64,000 nt of DNA from Climacteris rufus (taxonomy: Eukaryota > Chordata > Aves > Passeriformes > Climacteridae): NCBI GenBank assembly GCA_013398175.1, contig VZRZ01002452.1, positions 169,510-233,509 of the forward strand, given 5' to 3'. The number at the start of each line of letters is the position of its first letter. Within the stretch, counting starts at the first letter, position 1. The notes under the pieces were generated by a model. It saw only the letters and a program-made list of their open reading frames with translations. It did not search any database and was not told where the DNA came from. Positions 9,968-21,361 of this stretch are shown here, one piece after another. A program made the translations under genes and the position numbers.

Positions 9968-12900
9968 GAAAGGTGTTTAACAGCTGCAGAAAAGATGCAC
10001 ACTGGGTGAAGTATTTATATTCTGAGTGTGTGCATTTCCTTTTCACTTTTTATTCAAAATGTCCAAGTTTTTCCACATGTGGAGAAACACTGCTGTGCTA
10101 AAATGCCTTTGGGACCACAGGGATGCTGCTGGACTGTTGCACTGCTCGTGGCTAATCCAGACAGACTGTCAGCATCTCTGAGGACACAAACTCCAGTGTG
10201 CAATTAATCCAATGGTTCTACAATTAATTCTCATTCTCTTTGTAGTCATCTTGGTTCAGAGCAGTAAAACCAGAACAAAACATGCTAAATCAGCCAGAAG
10301 CACCATTTAGGAGTTCCCAGTCCCAGAAATCAGCTACAGTTTGAGACAGGGCTCGTGGCTGTCATGGCTTTGTTGGAATTTGCTCTGCCTGATCCCTATA
10401 ACTCAAATTTCTGCATTATCTCCAAGGCACCTTGGACAGGGTAAAGTTTCTTTGTGCTTCACTGAGGTGCCAGTTTGGGACAGCTGCAAGAGCCCCTCTA
10501 TTCCAGAAGTGTTCCAGTGGTTTGAGCAACACAAAACAACAAGGACATTTTCTGGGATGAGGCCAGTTGGGATGACAATAAAAACTGTCCTTTTCAACCT
10601 CTGCCAACGTGTTCCCAATGTTCCCTTTTAAATCAACCAGCACGACCTGAACTTCCAGCAACACAAAACACAGGGAGGAATTTTCAGCTGGATTTTGTGT
10701 TCAGCAGTTGCCCATTTCACACAAACTACCAGAGAAACAGACAACAGTGTCCAAATCCATCCTTCATTCACTCATCCATGGCTGATTTCAAAGCCAATTC
10801 ACATTGGCAAGAGAACCTGGCAAACACCAGATTTTCCAAAGCTGGATTCCTGCTTTTCCACTGCCATCATAGATAGGGCCAGTTGGGAGAGGGGTAATTA
10901 AATTTTTTTTCCCCCTGAAAGACAGGACCTGCATTCTATGGAAATTAATGGTTTAAAATACAGTTTTAGGCTACAGAGTCTGCAGTGATGCCACCTCAGA
11001 CAATTCTCCTTCCCAATCTGTCACCACCAGATGAGTTCTGGCAGCTCATTTAGTGTGGAACTAGAAGAAAATTTGATTCCTTAACCTGAATTTAATATTC
11101 ATAATTAGGTTTTAACTTAAAATGAGTTAAAGATGAAAACCAATTTTAAAATGTAATTTCAAGAACATATTTACTTATGGCTTTTGAGCTATCCCAAGGC
11201 CAGAGTTTGCTGGGTCCCTATTCCAGGAGCATGTCCTACAGAATATTTACCAAGAAATTCCAGGGGGTTTCTAGTTATTAACAAGGTCCAACAGAAACAC
11301 AATCTGACCCGACAATTCCCTTTCCAAAGGTTACCTGAAACAGATGAAAGAGCTGGGAGTTATTCTGGGAGAAGGATTGAACACTGGTAGAGTTACAAAA
11401 GACTTCCCAACATCCCAGAGTTCAACATCCAACTGGCAGCAAGAGACTTTGCCAGCCTCAAATAAAAATGCTAATACAGCAGCACTCACCTCCCACCATC
11501 AGTGGCACAGTGTTTTCCTCAGTGATCCTCACCACAGTCACCCCCAAAAATGAGGAATTTTCAGGCTAAATCAGGGCACACAGTTTATGGTTGCTTAAGG
11601 AACTTGGAATTCTCTTTTGCTTTACTCAGCTTCCCCAGATTTCTCTCATGATGCCCTTCCTAGCCAAGAGCAGCAAATGGAAATTGCTCCACATCCGTGT
11701 GAGATAATGGTCTAATAGAAGTGGAAAGTATTTCCTTCTACCAGGAGAAAACAGCCATCAACCAGACAAAAAGGTGGGATTGCTCATTCCTAAGTGTTTC
11801 CGGATGAGTAGGAAAAGGGAAAAAAAAGCTGTTCCGGCTGTCCCCGAAAGGCATCTGAAAGATATCACTTCTCCTACATCCCAGAATCAAACGAACCACC
11901 ATCCAAAGCCACACGTGGTGTTCCTCACCTGGGAATACTGCACATTCCCTGCTTTATTTGGGGATTTGTGATGTTTTTTCCACGAGCAAGGGCTGTGTTT
12001 GCCGTGAGGGCGCAGCGGGCCGAGCGTGCTGTCAGTCATGCGGAAATTCTGCAAACAAACAGCACTTCAGCTCTTCCCTGCCAAGAATAAAATCTTATTT
12101 GGGGCAGGGAAAAAGCCAGTGCTCTCCACAAATGAGCAGGGTGACACGGGAATTTGCAGCTGCTCACAGGAGGGTTGAAAGGACGGGGGTTTTCATGCAA
12201 GAGCCTTAAGTCCAAAGGTGGGAAAATGAAAGACAAGAGATTCTGTGGTCTGCTTGAGGAATGTCAGAGAACCTCCAGTGGGAGAACAGGAGAGCAGGGA
12301 GGAGGAGGCTCACTGGAAAACAAAATAATGGGAAGCAAATGAGTCAAAATCCAAACTAAGAACTTAAACAAAACCACAGAATACCTTAAACGTAGAAAGT
12401 GCATATAGCAAATACAAATCTGCTCCGTGGTTATTCCTTTGCAAGCATGGAAAGACTGGGCATTTTCAGAGAACTGAATGAGGGAAGAAAAAGCAAACAC
12501 ATACTAAAGTCAACAAAACCAAACCTTGTTTATTTCAAAAGTCAGGAAAAGCTTAGAATGCCCATGATGTATTCAAAAATCCTTTATCACATTCAAATCA
12601 CTCACTATGTAACTGCAGAAGACTTGTCCTTATCTTTAACAAGTGTCCTCTGGATTATCATGGAATTAGCCAAGGTCTTCTTTCCCAGGAAGCAAAGTGG
12701 CTGGAATGCTGCAGTGCCCTCACTCAGACAAACAGACACAGCATGGGAAGCAAAATAACTCATCCCAAATCCTTCCATTGTGGCTAAAGAGTCCAGAACT
12801 GGGGCATAAACCACCTCAAAAAGATACTAATAAAAAGCCCAGTGAGACACTATTAAAAAATTAAAGTTATAGGACAATAGGAAAAGGGTCTGTTATGGAT

Positions 12901-13399
12901 TAGGAAGCATTTAAGCAATAGGAGACAGCCCAGTATTAAACAGGGGATTTTCAGGCTCCCAAAGGCTGACATCAAGGTGCTCCCAGTTCCTTTATAGGGA
13001 CCAGCAGCTGGAACTGGGAAAGAGAGCAGAAGAGACAAAGTCATGTTTGTGGAGATTAAATTATTCATAGTAGCCATAATTAAGTTGGGAGATTCAGAGA
13101 GCCCTGACAGAAGTGCAGAGAGTGAAATCATCTGCTGAAACATGCAAGGTAACGTGTGTGTGCTGAATAAAATAATAAACCCTGCTCCTACTGCAGTAGC
13201 AGACGTGTTAAAAAGATCCCCTAGAAACAATTTTTGACTATTCCAAAATCACTTGTGATGGGGCTTCTGGAATGCTTCACTGAATGCTGCAATTTTTGTA
13301 TCCAGGCAATGAAAACCAAAAGGCCAGATGATTTAAAAATGCATTAAGCACTGCACTTCGTTTTTTATTCCCAAAACTAACAGCATTTCTCAGTTAAAT
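9968..13399. other. Long CR1-poor stretch, no gene seen
   Basis: About 3.4 kb without a CR1 copy I can recognise. It holds many short open frames on both strands, none with a known domain. A small CpG cluster lies at about 11.97-12.05 kb. The 119-codon frame at 12399-12758 overlaps a minus-strand frame and ends in no recognised motif. Confidence 0.5.
11965..12046. other. Small CpG cluster
   Basis: About seven CpG pairs fall within 80 bases (ttgccgtgagggcgcagcgg and gccgagcgtgctg), in a window where CpG is otherwise rare. It is not part of a CR1 copy. It is too short for a standard CpG island and could be a relic of a GC-rich insertion. Confidence 0.4.
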
Positions 13400-13698
13400 T
13401 CCAGTGCCTAAAGGGGCTCCAGGAGAGCTGGAGAGGGAGCTGGGACAAGGGATGGAGGGACAGGACACAGGGAATGGCTTCCCAGTGCCAGAGGGCAGGG
13501 TTGGATGGGATTTTGGGAAGGAATTGTTCCCTGGGAGGGTGGGGAGGCCCTGGCACAGAGAAGCTGTGGCTGCCCCTGGATCCCTGGAAGTGTCCAAGGC
13601 CAGGTTGGACAGGGCTCGGAGCAGCCTGGGACAGTCCCTGCCCATGGTCTGGATGATCTGCGAGGTCCCTTCCAACCCAGACCATTCTGGGATTCTCC
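13400..13698 (+). mobile_element. CR1 LINE, 5'-truncated, with two small deletions
   Basis: A plus-strand CR1 of about 300 bp from 'ccagtgcctaaaggggctcc' to 'ccagaccattctgggattct'. It carries the decayed ORF2 tail (NGFPVPEGRVGWDFGKELF-like). The 'gggtgccc' part of 'cacagggtgcccagagaagc' is missing, leaving 'ggcacagagaagc'; the copy at 45301 lacks the same bases. A second gap sits before 'gtccctgcccatgg'. Confidence 0.93.
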
Positions 13699-13838
13699 AA
13701 ATACCCAGGGTGAGGTGCTTTGGTTTGTTATTTTGACCACGTGGCACCACTGGAAAAAGCCAACCTGAGGGAAGAGCAGCATTTGAAATTGGTTTGGTCC
13801 TTACAAAATCACCTGGAGCTCAGCTCTGGACTCTTCCA

Positions 13839-14130
13839 CATCACAGAACCCCAGGATGGGTCAGGCTGGAAGGGACCACAGTGGGACACCTGATCCCAGC
13901 TCCCTGCTCCAGCAGGGCCATCCCAGGGCACAGGGCTGTGGATATTCTGGAATATCCCCAGGGAGGAGACTCCACAGCCTCTCTGGTCTCTGCTCAGGGC
14001 TGGGGCACTGCCCAGGGCAGAAGTTCTGCCTCCTGTGCAGGGGGAGCTCCCTGGGCATCAGTCCCTGCCCGTTCCTCTGGGGCCATTGCTGGGCCACCCG
14101 GAGCAGATGTGGGACACCCTTCCCCAGATG
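13839..14130 (-). mobile_element. CR1 LINE, divergent sub-type
   Basis: A minus-strand CR1 fragment unlike the common copies: 'tcacagaaccccaggatggg' 3' end, 'ggaatatccccagggaggag', 'actccacagcctctctggtc', and then the inner part 'gttcctctggggccattgct'. It fits the older chicken-type CR1 plan (the 'gaagactccacaacctctctgg' family) with substantial divergence. It lies 140 bases from a plus-strand CR1, tail to tail. Confidence 0.8.
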
Positions 14131-15893
14131 CACCTCTACATTTTAATTCCCTCTGCTTTAAACTTACCACCTTGCAAAACCATTTAAGAGCCAGTAAATC
14201 TGTGTCCATTCTGAGGCTGACTCTCATTTGTGAGCCATGGCAGAGCAATACAAAAACCAAATGATAAGCCTGGCATTCGGGCTTTCTTTTTTTAAACCAC
14301 ACCTATTTCACAGGTGGGACTGGAAAAAGATAAAGAAAGATGGCACAAAAGATGACAATGATGATGAGAACTGCGAGTTCAGCTCTGTGTGTGGCTTTCA
14401 AAGGAAAAAGCAGAATCAAAGCAGCAGAAAAGAACAGGAACTCTATAAAAACACACACAGTGGACGGCAGAGCCCCAAGGAATCCTGCAATGCTCTCCCT
14501 GCACTGGCAGCGAGCTCTGGAGCAGGGGGATGAGAACAAGGACAACTTATGTGTAAGGATAATTTCCTCCTCCCCTTGTACCAACAGATATTCCTATTAT
14601 AAACTGCTTTAGTTAAATTACCAGGAGAAAAGTAATCTTTTTGTTGCTCTGATCCCATTATTGCCCATCCCCACGCCTCAGTGAGGTGCTAAAGGCAGCA
14701 CATCACAAAAATTTCTCTAAGCAATATTTGACTGATAACCTCCCATGTCCAAGCAATTCTGATTTATTTTTTAAATCAACATTAGCACCAGTCGATTCCT
14801 GCATGGCATTCAGCTGGGATCCTGCAGACACAAAACCTTCATACAACAGAAAGCTTTTTTTCTCCCCAATGAATTATTTTAAGGTTGCAAAAGGATTTTT
14901 TTTTTCTCTTAAAGCAAGTTGTCTTTTTGTTTGAGGAAAAAGAATACACACGTTTCCTCTTGTATAGAAAATATTCAGATTGCACTACAGAGAGATGTAT
15001 CCTGCAGATGCACTCGCAGTGCAAAACAACCCTCAGGAAAAGGAATTTTTCAAACGGTAAAACATATGGATTAACAGTTTGGAACACCCACACCCACTCT
15101 GTAACCCCCAGGGCTAAACCCAACCAACTCCTGGGCTTGTTAATTAGCTCCCCATGCAGAAATGCAATGCCATGGATGCAACAATGTGCAGCCAGGACGT
15201 GTTTGATCAGCACAGGGGCTCTGACAACAACGCAGCGCCTTGGCAGAGCGCCGTAAATTGCCACCAAAGGCCCTCCAGCCTGGCCTGCTGGAGCTCCACG
15301 TGACAAACACAGCACTGATTCACAAGTGAATTGCAGAGAGATGCTCAGGGATCCTGGAGCAGCGTGGGGATGGGAATTTGCCATTCCTGCAGCCCGGCAG
15401 CGGGGGGAAGGCAGCTGAGGATGCGCCGGTGTCATCGTTCCACCCCGAGAGGAGAACAGCTCCAGGGAGGGATAATGGGGAAGGAGCTGCAGTGGCCTGC
15501 CCCTACAGCATCATTACACTCAATTACTGTCCCCAGTCTGCAAACACTCTGCCTGTAATCCTTTTGAAACCAACAAGAGTATTGGCTCCTCACTCCGAAA
15601 TCCCACGTTATTTCAACATTAAATGCAGAATATTTAGGGACTCCAGCCCAAGTCCACCAGAGGAACCAAAGCTATCAGCTTGCAAATCCCTATCCAAGCC
15701 TTTAATGAACTGACAAAGATAATCCTCCAGCAGTACCAGGGAAACAACAACAAATCACGTCGGTGTTAACTCGTGATGAATAATCAGCTCTTTTCCAGGC
15801 ACTTTCGCTAAAGAAATGCCTTTCAAACCTGACCTACCCAGAGACAAGGCAACAGCAGCTCCACAAACGGGGAGTGCTGCCATGTTCTGTTTC
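14131..15893. other. Unique sequence with long overlapping frames, no gene supported
   Basis: About 1.75 kb. The longest frame is 198 codons on the minus strand (14839-15435), opposed by a 123-codon plus frame (14885-15256). Its sequence becomes Lys/Phe-rich over an A/T-rich tract, which is more typical of chance translation than of a protein. CpG is raised at 15.19-15.46 kb. Confidence 0.45.
15190..15460. promoter_or_regulatory. Weak CpG cluster
   Basis: About 13-15 CpG pairs fall in 270 bases, including 'caacgcagcgccttggcaga', 'gcccggcagcggggg' and 'gatgcgccggtgtcatcg'. This is raised against the surroundings but GC is not extreme. It could be a small regulatory CpG island or exon-like sequence. 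No start site or TATA box is evident. Confidence 0.3.
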
Positions 15894-15992
15894 CATAGAA
15901 TCCCAGAATGGTTTGGGCTGGAAGGGACCTTAAAGCCCATCTCACTCCAGCTTCCAGCAGGGACACAATCCACTGGACCAGGCTGAACTCCG
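15894..15992 (-). mobile_element. CR1 LINE 3' end, short
   Basis: About 100 bases on the minus strand: 'catagaatcccagaatggtt' and 'ggaagggaccttaaagccca', followed by a diverged 'cttccagcagggacacaatc' segment. This is a heavily 5'-truncated copy with a good 3' end. Confidence 0.88.
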
Positions 15993-16394
15993 AGAAGAAA
16001 CAAGGAGCTTCACTTTTAGGTGGCTGATTTATAAGTAATTAACTATCAGCAAATTGCCACAGCCTTCAGACCAAGACACTTTTCACAGAAGAATGACTTT
16101 TTAGGGAGAGAATCCTGGGCAGAAATCCTGCTGATAAGGTCTCGCACATATACAGAACAAACTGAAAATGCACTTACTGACTTCCAGCCCCGTTCTGCTT
16201 TTTGAACTTGCAATCCTGACATTAAGCTGTCTTCTTTTGAACTTGAAATGACACACTCAGCTGTACAGAACACACAAAACACAGCGATTCTCCCTGTTCC
16301 CAGCTGTGACATCCAGAAAGACTGACAGACAGGCAAGAAGAGCACGCTGAAGTGCCAAGGTATTATGAGGCACAGTGTCCAGCAGGAACAGGAC
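15993..16394. other. Unique sequence between CR1 copies
   Basis: No gene or repeat was recognised. Confidence 0.5.
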
Positions 16395-16833
16395 AGTGAC
16401 CTGTGCTGGCACTGCTGGGGCTCCTCCAGCCCTGGGGCAGCTCTGGGCCCCTCACAAGAAGGACATGGAGGGGCTGGAGGGTGTCCAGGGAAGGGAAGAG
16501 ATGGGGAAGGGGCTGGAGCACCAGGAGGGGCTCAGCCTGGAGGAAAGGGAGCTCAGGGGGGACCTTCTGGCTCTGCACAACTCCCTGCCAGAAGGGGCAG
16601 CCAGGGGGGATGTCAGGCTCTGCTCCCAGGAAAAATTTCCTTCCCAAAAGGGCTGTCCAGCCCTGGCACAGCTGCCCAGGGCAGTGGTGAGTCCCCATCC
16701 CTGGAGGGATTTACAGCCTTTGGATGTGGCACTTGGGGACGTGGGTCACTGGTGGCCTTGGCAGTGCTGGGGGATCAGTTGGACTCCATGACCTTGGAGG
16801 TCTTTTCCAAGCTCAATTATTCCAGGATTCTAA
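16395..16833 (+). mobile_element. CR1 LINE, longer copy of the older sub-type
   Basis: A plus-strand CR1 of about 440 bp. In ORF2 sense it shows the peptide run HKKDMEGLEGVQGREE and then SLEERELRGDL, which corresponds to the conserved RKDMDLLERVQ and SLEKRRLRGDL stretches near the C-terminus of CR1 ORF2. It ends with 'ggccttggcagtgctggggg', 'gacctt ggaggtcttttcc' and 'attccaggattct'. The frame stays open for about 138 codons (16375-16791), one of the better-kept ORF2 ends here, but it has no reverse-transcriptase catalytic region and cannot be active. Confidence 0.92.
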
Positions 16834-18992
16834 GGAAGATGGCCTCAAGCCTGTTTGGTTTTCTCCCATTTACACTTTGACTACATCTCCCTGCAGCCTT
16901 TAAACTTCTAACTCACCTATTTCTATTTTTTCCCCTCTGGGCAACATTTCACTCATCTGCAGATCAGTGCCAGCCATGGGGCTCAGTGTGGGGCTGAGCA
17001 TGGCCAGCACCCTCGTGGATCTGACATGTAATTCCTAACAAACTGGGAACAGCCTTTTACTCCTGCAAGAGAATCCACTGGCTGTTCTGGATGGAGACCA
17101 CTGTTTGCACACTTTAATACAAAAAGCATGTAATGAACCCAACCCCAAAATGAGAGAGAAACAATTTGTCTTCAGTTTTCCCAATATTTTTGTACCTCAC
17201 GTCCTCTCCATTACACAACCAGACCACATCCAAGGCTAAACAGAATTCTAATGATCTCCCATTAACTAAACTTCCCAGCAGAACACTTCCAAAGAAAGAA
17301 AAAAGGGTCAAAACCTACCACCAGTAGAAGGAAAATTTCAAAGGACCAGGAAACCAGTTAAATTGTTTGCTTTCCCTACTCCAAATCTGTAGCTTGTAAA
17401 GATCCACTCCCCCATGGAAAAGCTGCACAAGGTGGACCCAAGGAAAGGCACTAAAGTAACCATAAAAGAATTATAAAGTTTAAGAGCAGCTGCTGTGTAA
17501 CATCTTCTGACTGGGTACTGCATCAATATGGGAAAAAAAAGAGATTTTTAAATGCTTGGTCTGTCCTGTTTCATTGACTCTGCTCCAAAGGGGCACAGAC
17601 CACCCACTCCCAAACGGGACACATCCATCCCAAATTGTACGAGGGATTTCAGCCAGTGGTGGATTAGGAGGCTTTGAGGACAATTATGTGGGATGAAAAG
17701 CAGAAAGAGGGAACCTTCAGCCTTGAAGGAGCACGTGGAACACCAGTGTCTAGACAGTGCTGACACCTTTGTCTTTGGGAAGAGGGATTAGGGAAGAAAT
17801 CTGGCTGTGCTGCTCCTTGTTTGATATGAAACCAGAAGACACTTTGGGCTAAAGACCTGGCCCTGTTCCAGAAACCACTTTATTATGAAGGAGCTGAAGA
17901 AAAGGAGGTCTGTAAGAGTGAGAGTGAGGTTTCTGCCTGGCAGTCACAGCAATTAAATGAGCTGCCTTGACAGGGAGGAAAAAAACCACCCAAATAAAAC
18001 CCAAAGGCTCAAAAGAGCAGGAGAAAGTAATTTGGAGAGTAGGTCAAGCCTCCTGAGGGGATTACCTTTCCAGTTTAATGCTGGAGACACGCCTGGAAAA
18101 GCTGACCAGCGAGATCCTGCTGATCCCACAGATGACCCCCTAATGTCTGGATGCTCCAGCACAAGTCAAGTGTTAAAAGGGAGTGTTGGAACTGTGAGAG
18201 TTGAGATCAAAACTGGCAGAACCAGAAGGTTCCTTCTCCTCCTTCCTCTACTCTCCTTTCCTCCCTCCCTCCATCTCTCCCTTCCTTGCTCACTGTGAGA
18301 TTGTTGGTTTCAAATGGGTCTCACTGAATCCCAGATCCCATCAGAAACTTGAAAGATCCACTTCAAAGAGCTACTTGGGCAAACAAAGCACTTAAGTCAA
18401 TTTAATGCTTCTCATACTGGAAAGAAACGTTGCCTTCAAGTGGGGAAGGAAAACAAACAGTGGTGAGGCAAAGACAGAACATTTGTGGGAGCTGGGAAGA
18501 GATGAGGGGCTCACACTTCCCTGGCTTCCATGGACTTCTCTCCAAGGATGTGCTGACTGAGAGTGAAAAACAAAACAGAAGCTCAAAGGCTTTCACTCTT
18601 ACCCAAAATTCTGTCTGCCAAACAAGGCAGACAGCAGCAACTCACTGCCCCAAGGACCTGGATGTGTTCAGGGAAGACAGGAGGGAATGCAGCTCTTACA
18701 CATCTCCCTGTCTCTAAAAATGTTTGTCATTTTAGTTCTGTGCTGCTGCTAGGAACCAGTTTTTGCTAAAAAGGCACTGTAAAGGCAGGTCCCATTTCCC
18801 TGAATATGCAGTGGATATTTCCAGTTCAACACTCCTGAGTTCTGCAGTACCACCATCACCTCCCCAGGGTTTCTCATTCCCAATATTCAGGCAACCCAAC
18901 ACACTGTGCTGGGTTTCCAAGTGCCACCAAAGCTGCTCCAGCACTGCCTTCCTCAGCTGGGCAGGGCAGGAAAAATGCACTGAGAGGTTCCT
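16834..18992. other. Unique sequence, no gene seen
   Basis: About 2.2 kb. A pyrimidine-rich tract lies at 18.23-18.29 kb. Open frames at 18.2-19.0 kb occur on both strands and show no domain. Confidence 0.5.
18230..18290. repeat. Pyrimidine-rich tract
   Basis: About 60 bases almost wholly C and T on the plus strand (ccttcctctactctcctttc, ctccctccctccatctctcc). Such a homopyrimidine tract can form triplex DNA in principle; none is shown here. Confidence 0.75.
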
Positions 18993-19121
18993 GGGTCCAG
19001 CCCCTGTCCCCAGTCCCTCTCCAGCTCTCCTGGAGCCCCTTTAGGCCCTGCAAGGGGCTCTGAGCTCTCCCTGGAGCTTCTCCTCTCCAGGTGAGCCCCC
19101 CAGCCTGGCTCCAGCACCCCA
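18993..19121 (-). mobile_element. CR1 LINE ORF2 fragment lacking the 3' end
   Basis: A minus-strand piece with only upstream CR1 sequence: 'cccagtccctctccagctct', 'ggccctgcaaggggctctga', 'tctcctctccaggtgagccc'. The usual 3' half (about 300 bases) is missing at the low-coordinate side. It matches the upstream part of the copy at 30694. Confidence 0.88.
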
Positions 19122-20332
19122 CCTAATCACAAAGTTCAGCAATTTCCTATTAAAATATTATGAAATTTATTTTTCCCGTGGAAAATAAGTTTTCAGCTAT
19201 TACCTGATGTGGCACTGGGCACCAACAACCTGACACTTGGTTAAATGTTCAGTGATTTAAGGATTTGTGTGGCTGTCTGATTTTTGAATTTCAACTTGTC
19301 AAAAACAAAAGGAAAACATTTCTAACTTGCAGTTTAACAAATAATCAGGTTCCTTTCTAATGCCAAGCCTTTACTGGACCATGATAATCACAATTCTTTC
19401 CAACAGCTCCCTATATCCATTTCCTTTCATAAATGGATTCAAGTAAAGGCAGAAGATGACAAGAAATCCCCAAGCCCACCCTAGTGTTGCCTTACAACTT
19501 TGCTAAAATGCCAGAAATCTGAGGTCCCTTCCCACCTTTACTTATCACAACCTGGTTATTTCAAAAGAAGGGGATTTTTCCATAGGGTTGGAAAAAGGCA
19601 GCACCTCAACATCTTTGGAAACTGCCACAAAGACATCGATACCTCACCATACACACACACAAAAATATTCAGGCAGCCAAAGGAGGCTGGTTGTTAAGCT
19701 TCCCATACATTCCACAATTTCCCCTTGTCTAAAGACTCAAAATCCATGAGCTCTGATGTTCAGCAGTGGGAAATGTGGAGATTTGAAGGTTGGAAAAGCA
19801 TTTCCCATGTTCCACAGCAAAGTGCTACAATACAAACAGTGCCAAACAAAGGAAATGAAGGCAGGGTTGGAGGATCCAGCTCCTTAAGGACAAGCTGGGA
19901 TGGAAACCCAATCCAACATTCTTTTTATGGAGCAGTTAATGTGATAATATCTAAGAGAGAAGGAAACTTTACACAGACAGAGGGAAATCTTAATTCACAA
20001 AGAGACCAGAGGCAATTACCAAAATTACAGCAATGGAATTCTTTTTTTTGCAGTCAAGCATAATTATGGAAATCTATTGAAAAGAAAGCTATGATTTGCA
20101 TTTCAATTAATTCCCAAATTTTTGTGTGGAGAATCGATGGCCAGAATTGGGACTACAGGAACCAGCATACACTGAAATGCACCCATCAATGTTATAATGC
20201 AGGGATTCCAAGGATAAAACACAGTGTTCCAAGGTTTGGGGTTTTGGGGTTTTTTCTTGTTAGTTTTTAGAAAATGGATAAAAGATGTAGGGGAAAAGAA
20301 AAAACATCACTGCTACCACCAGGCTCTGCTCA
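19122..20332. other. Unique AT-rich sequence, no gene seen
   Basis: About 1.2 kb, AT-rich at the left. No gene is supported. A G/T-rich run lies at 20.23-20.26 kb. Confidence 0.5.
20233..20256 (+). repeat. Short G/T-rich run
   Basis: 'aaggtttggggttttggggt' followed by a T run. There are two TTGGGG units, so it is a minor low-complexity run and not a telomere array. Confidence 0.5.
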
Positions 20333-20590
20333 GTGGTGCTGAGCAATAGGATGAGAGGAAATGGGAAAAAACTGGAATGAAGGGAGTTCCACCTGAAAAA
20401 GAGGAAGAACTTTACTGTGAGGGTGACCATGCCCTGGAGAGGTTTTGGAGTCTCCTTCCCTGGGGATAGACAAACCCCATGTGGACACAATCCTGAGTAC
20501 CTGCCCTTGGGATCCTGCTTGAGCAGGGAGGGTGAGTAGGTGACCTTTGGTGTCCCTTCCAACCCCAGCCATTCTGGGATTCTGGGATTC
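20333..20590 (+). mobile_element. CR1 LINE 3' end, third sub-type
   Basis: A plus-strand CR1 with 'gagcaataggatgagaggaa', 'gaagaactttactgtgaggg', 'gttttggagtctccttccct', 'ggtgtcccttccaaccccag' and a tail of attctggg repeats ('cattctgggattctgggatt'). This is the 'gtggagtctccttctctgg' kind of avian CR1, different from the two main sub-types here. About 258 bp. Confidence 0.9.
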
Positions 20591-21361
20591 ACATCTGCAC
20601 AGTGGGCAAATCCAAGGCTCCTGAGAGTGTTATCCTTCCTGAGGTTTACCAAGGGTGCCCAGGGCTTACAACAAACCCTTGGGACATCATCAGTCTGACA
20701 ATACCAAGTTATCACTGCCACGTGTTAAAAAAGAACATTTCTCTACTAAAATATCTGCAAAATTCTGGCCAATCGCTTTACAACTTTATTGCTTATAATT
20801 GGCTCTTGCTCCTTGAGCCCAACAATTTCACACAAAATTCCAATTATACAATCCAGCATGAGACAGCCAGAGATACAGACCCTCTAACAAGCTTAGGCAA
20901 AAATCAAAGGGCTAAATCAAAAACTGGCTCACACCAACTCTATTCTTTGTGCAGTCAACCAAGACTAATTAATGCTTTTAATGGCAGTTTACCCCTTTTG
21001 GCGCTGTAAATCAGAACAGGCAGCTTTTCTGAATTAACAAAAGAATCTGTGAAAGGTGTAGCTCATTAAGCACACTCCCAAATTCAAATGCACTTAATCA
21101 GAACCAGGTACATTGAGCAGGACTGGACTCCAGGAGCAGACTGATCTGCAGGCTGGACACAGGGAACGTGCATTCATCAACACAAACAAGGCTGGCACAC
21201 CAGGAACAGGGGCTGAATTATACATCTGAGAGAAAGGCCCCTGCTTCCAGCACAGCTTTTGTGAGAGCAGGAATGTGGAGCACACTGCAGGAAGGCCCTG
21301 AGGAAGGTGTAGGAACAGGGAAATGCTTCCCTGTAATCTCACCCCAGCCCCAGAGTGCTTG
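20591..21361. promoter_or_regulatory. Repeat-free AT-rich block, possible conserved non-coding element
   Basis: About 770 bases between two CR1 copies with no repeat or gene. The part at about 20840-21090 carries TCF/LEF-like ATCAAAG (near 20907) and several TAAT/ATTA cores (actaattaatgcttttaatg near 20965). A 135-codon frame (20602-21009) crosses it without a recognisable domain. A regulatory role is inference from motif density only. Confidence 0.2.

Noticed and set aside
20233..20256. Possible telomere-like TTGGGG repeats
   Set aside because: Only two units; vertebrate telomeres use TTAGGG, and none are present.
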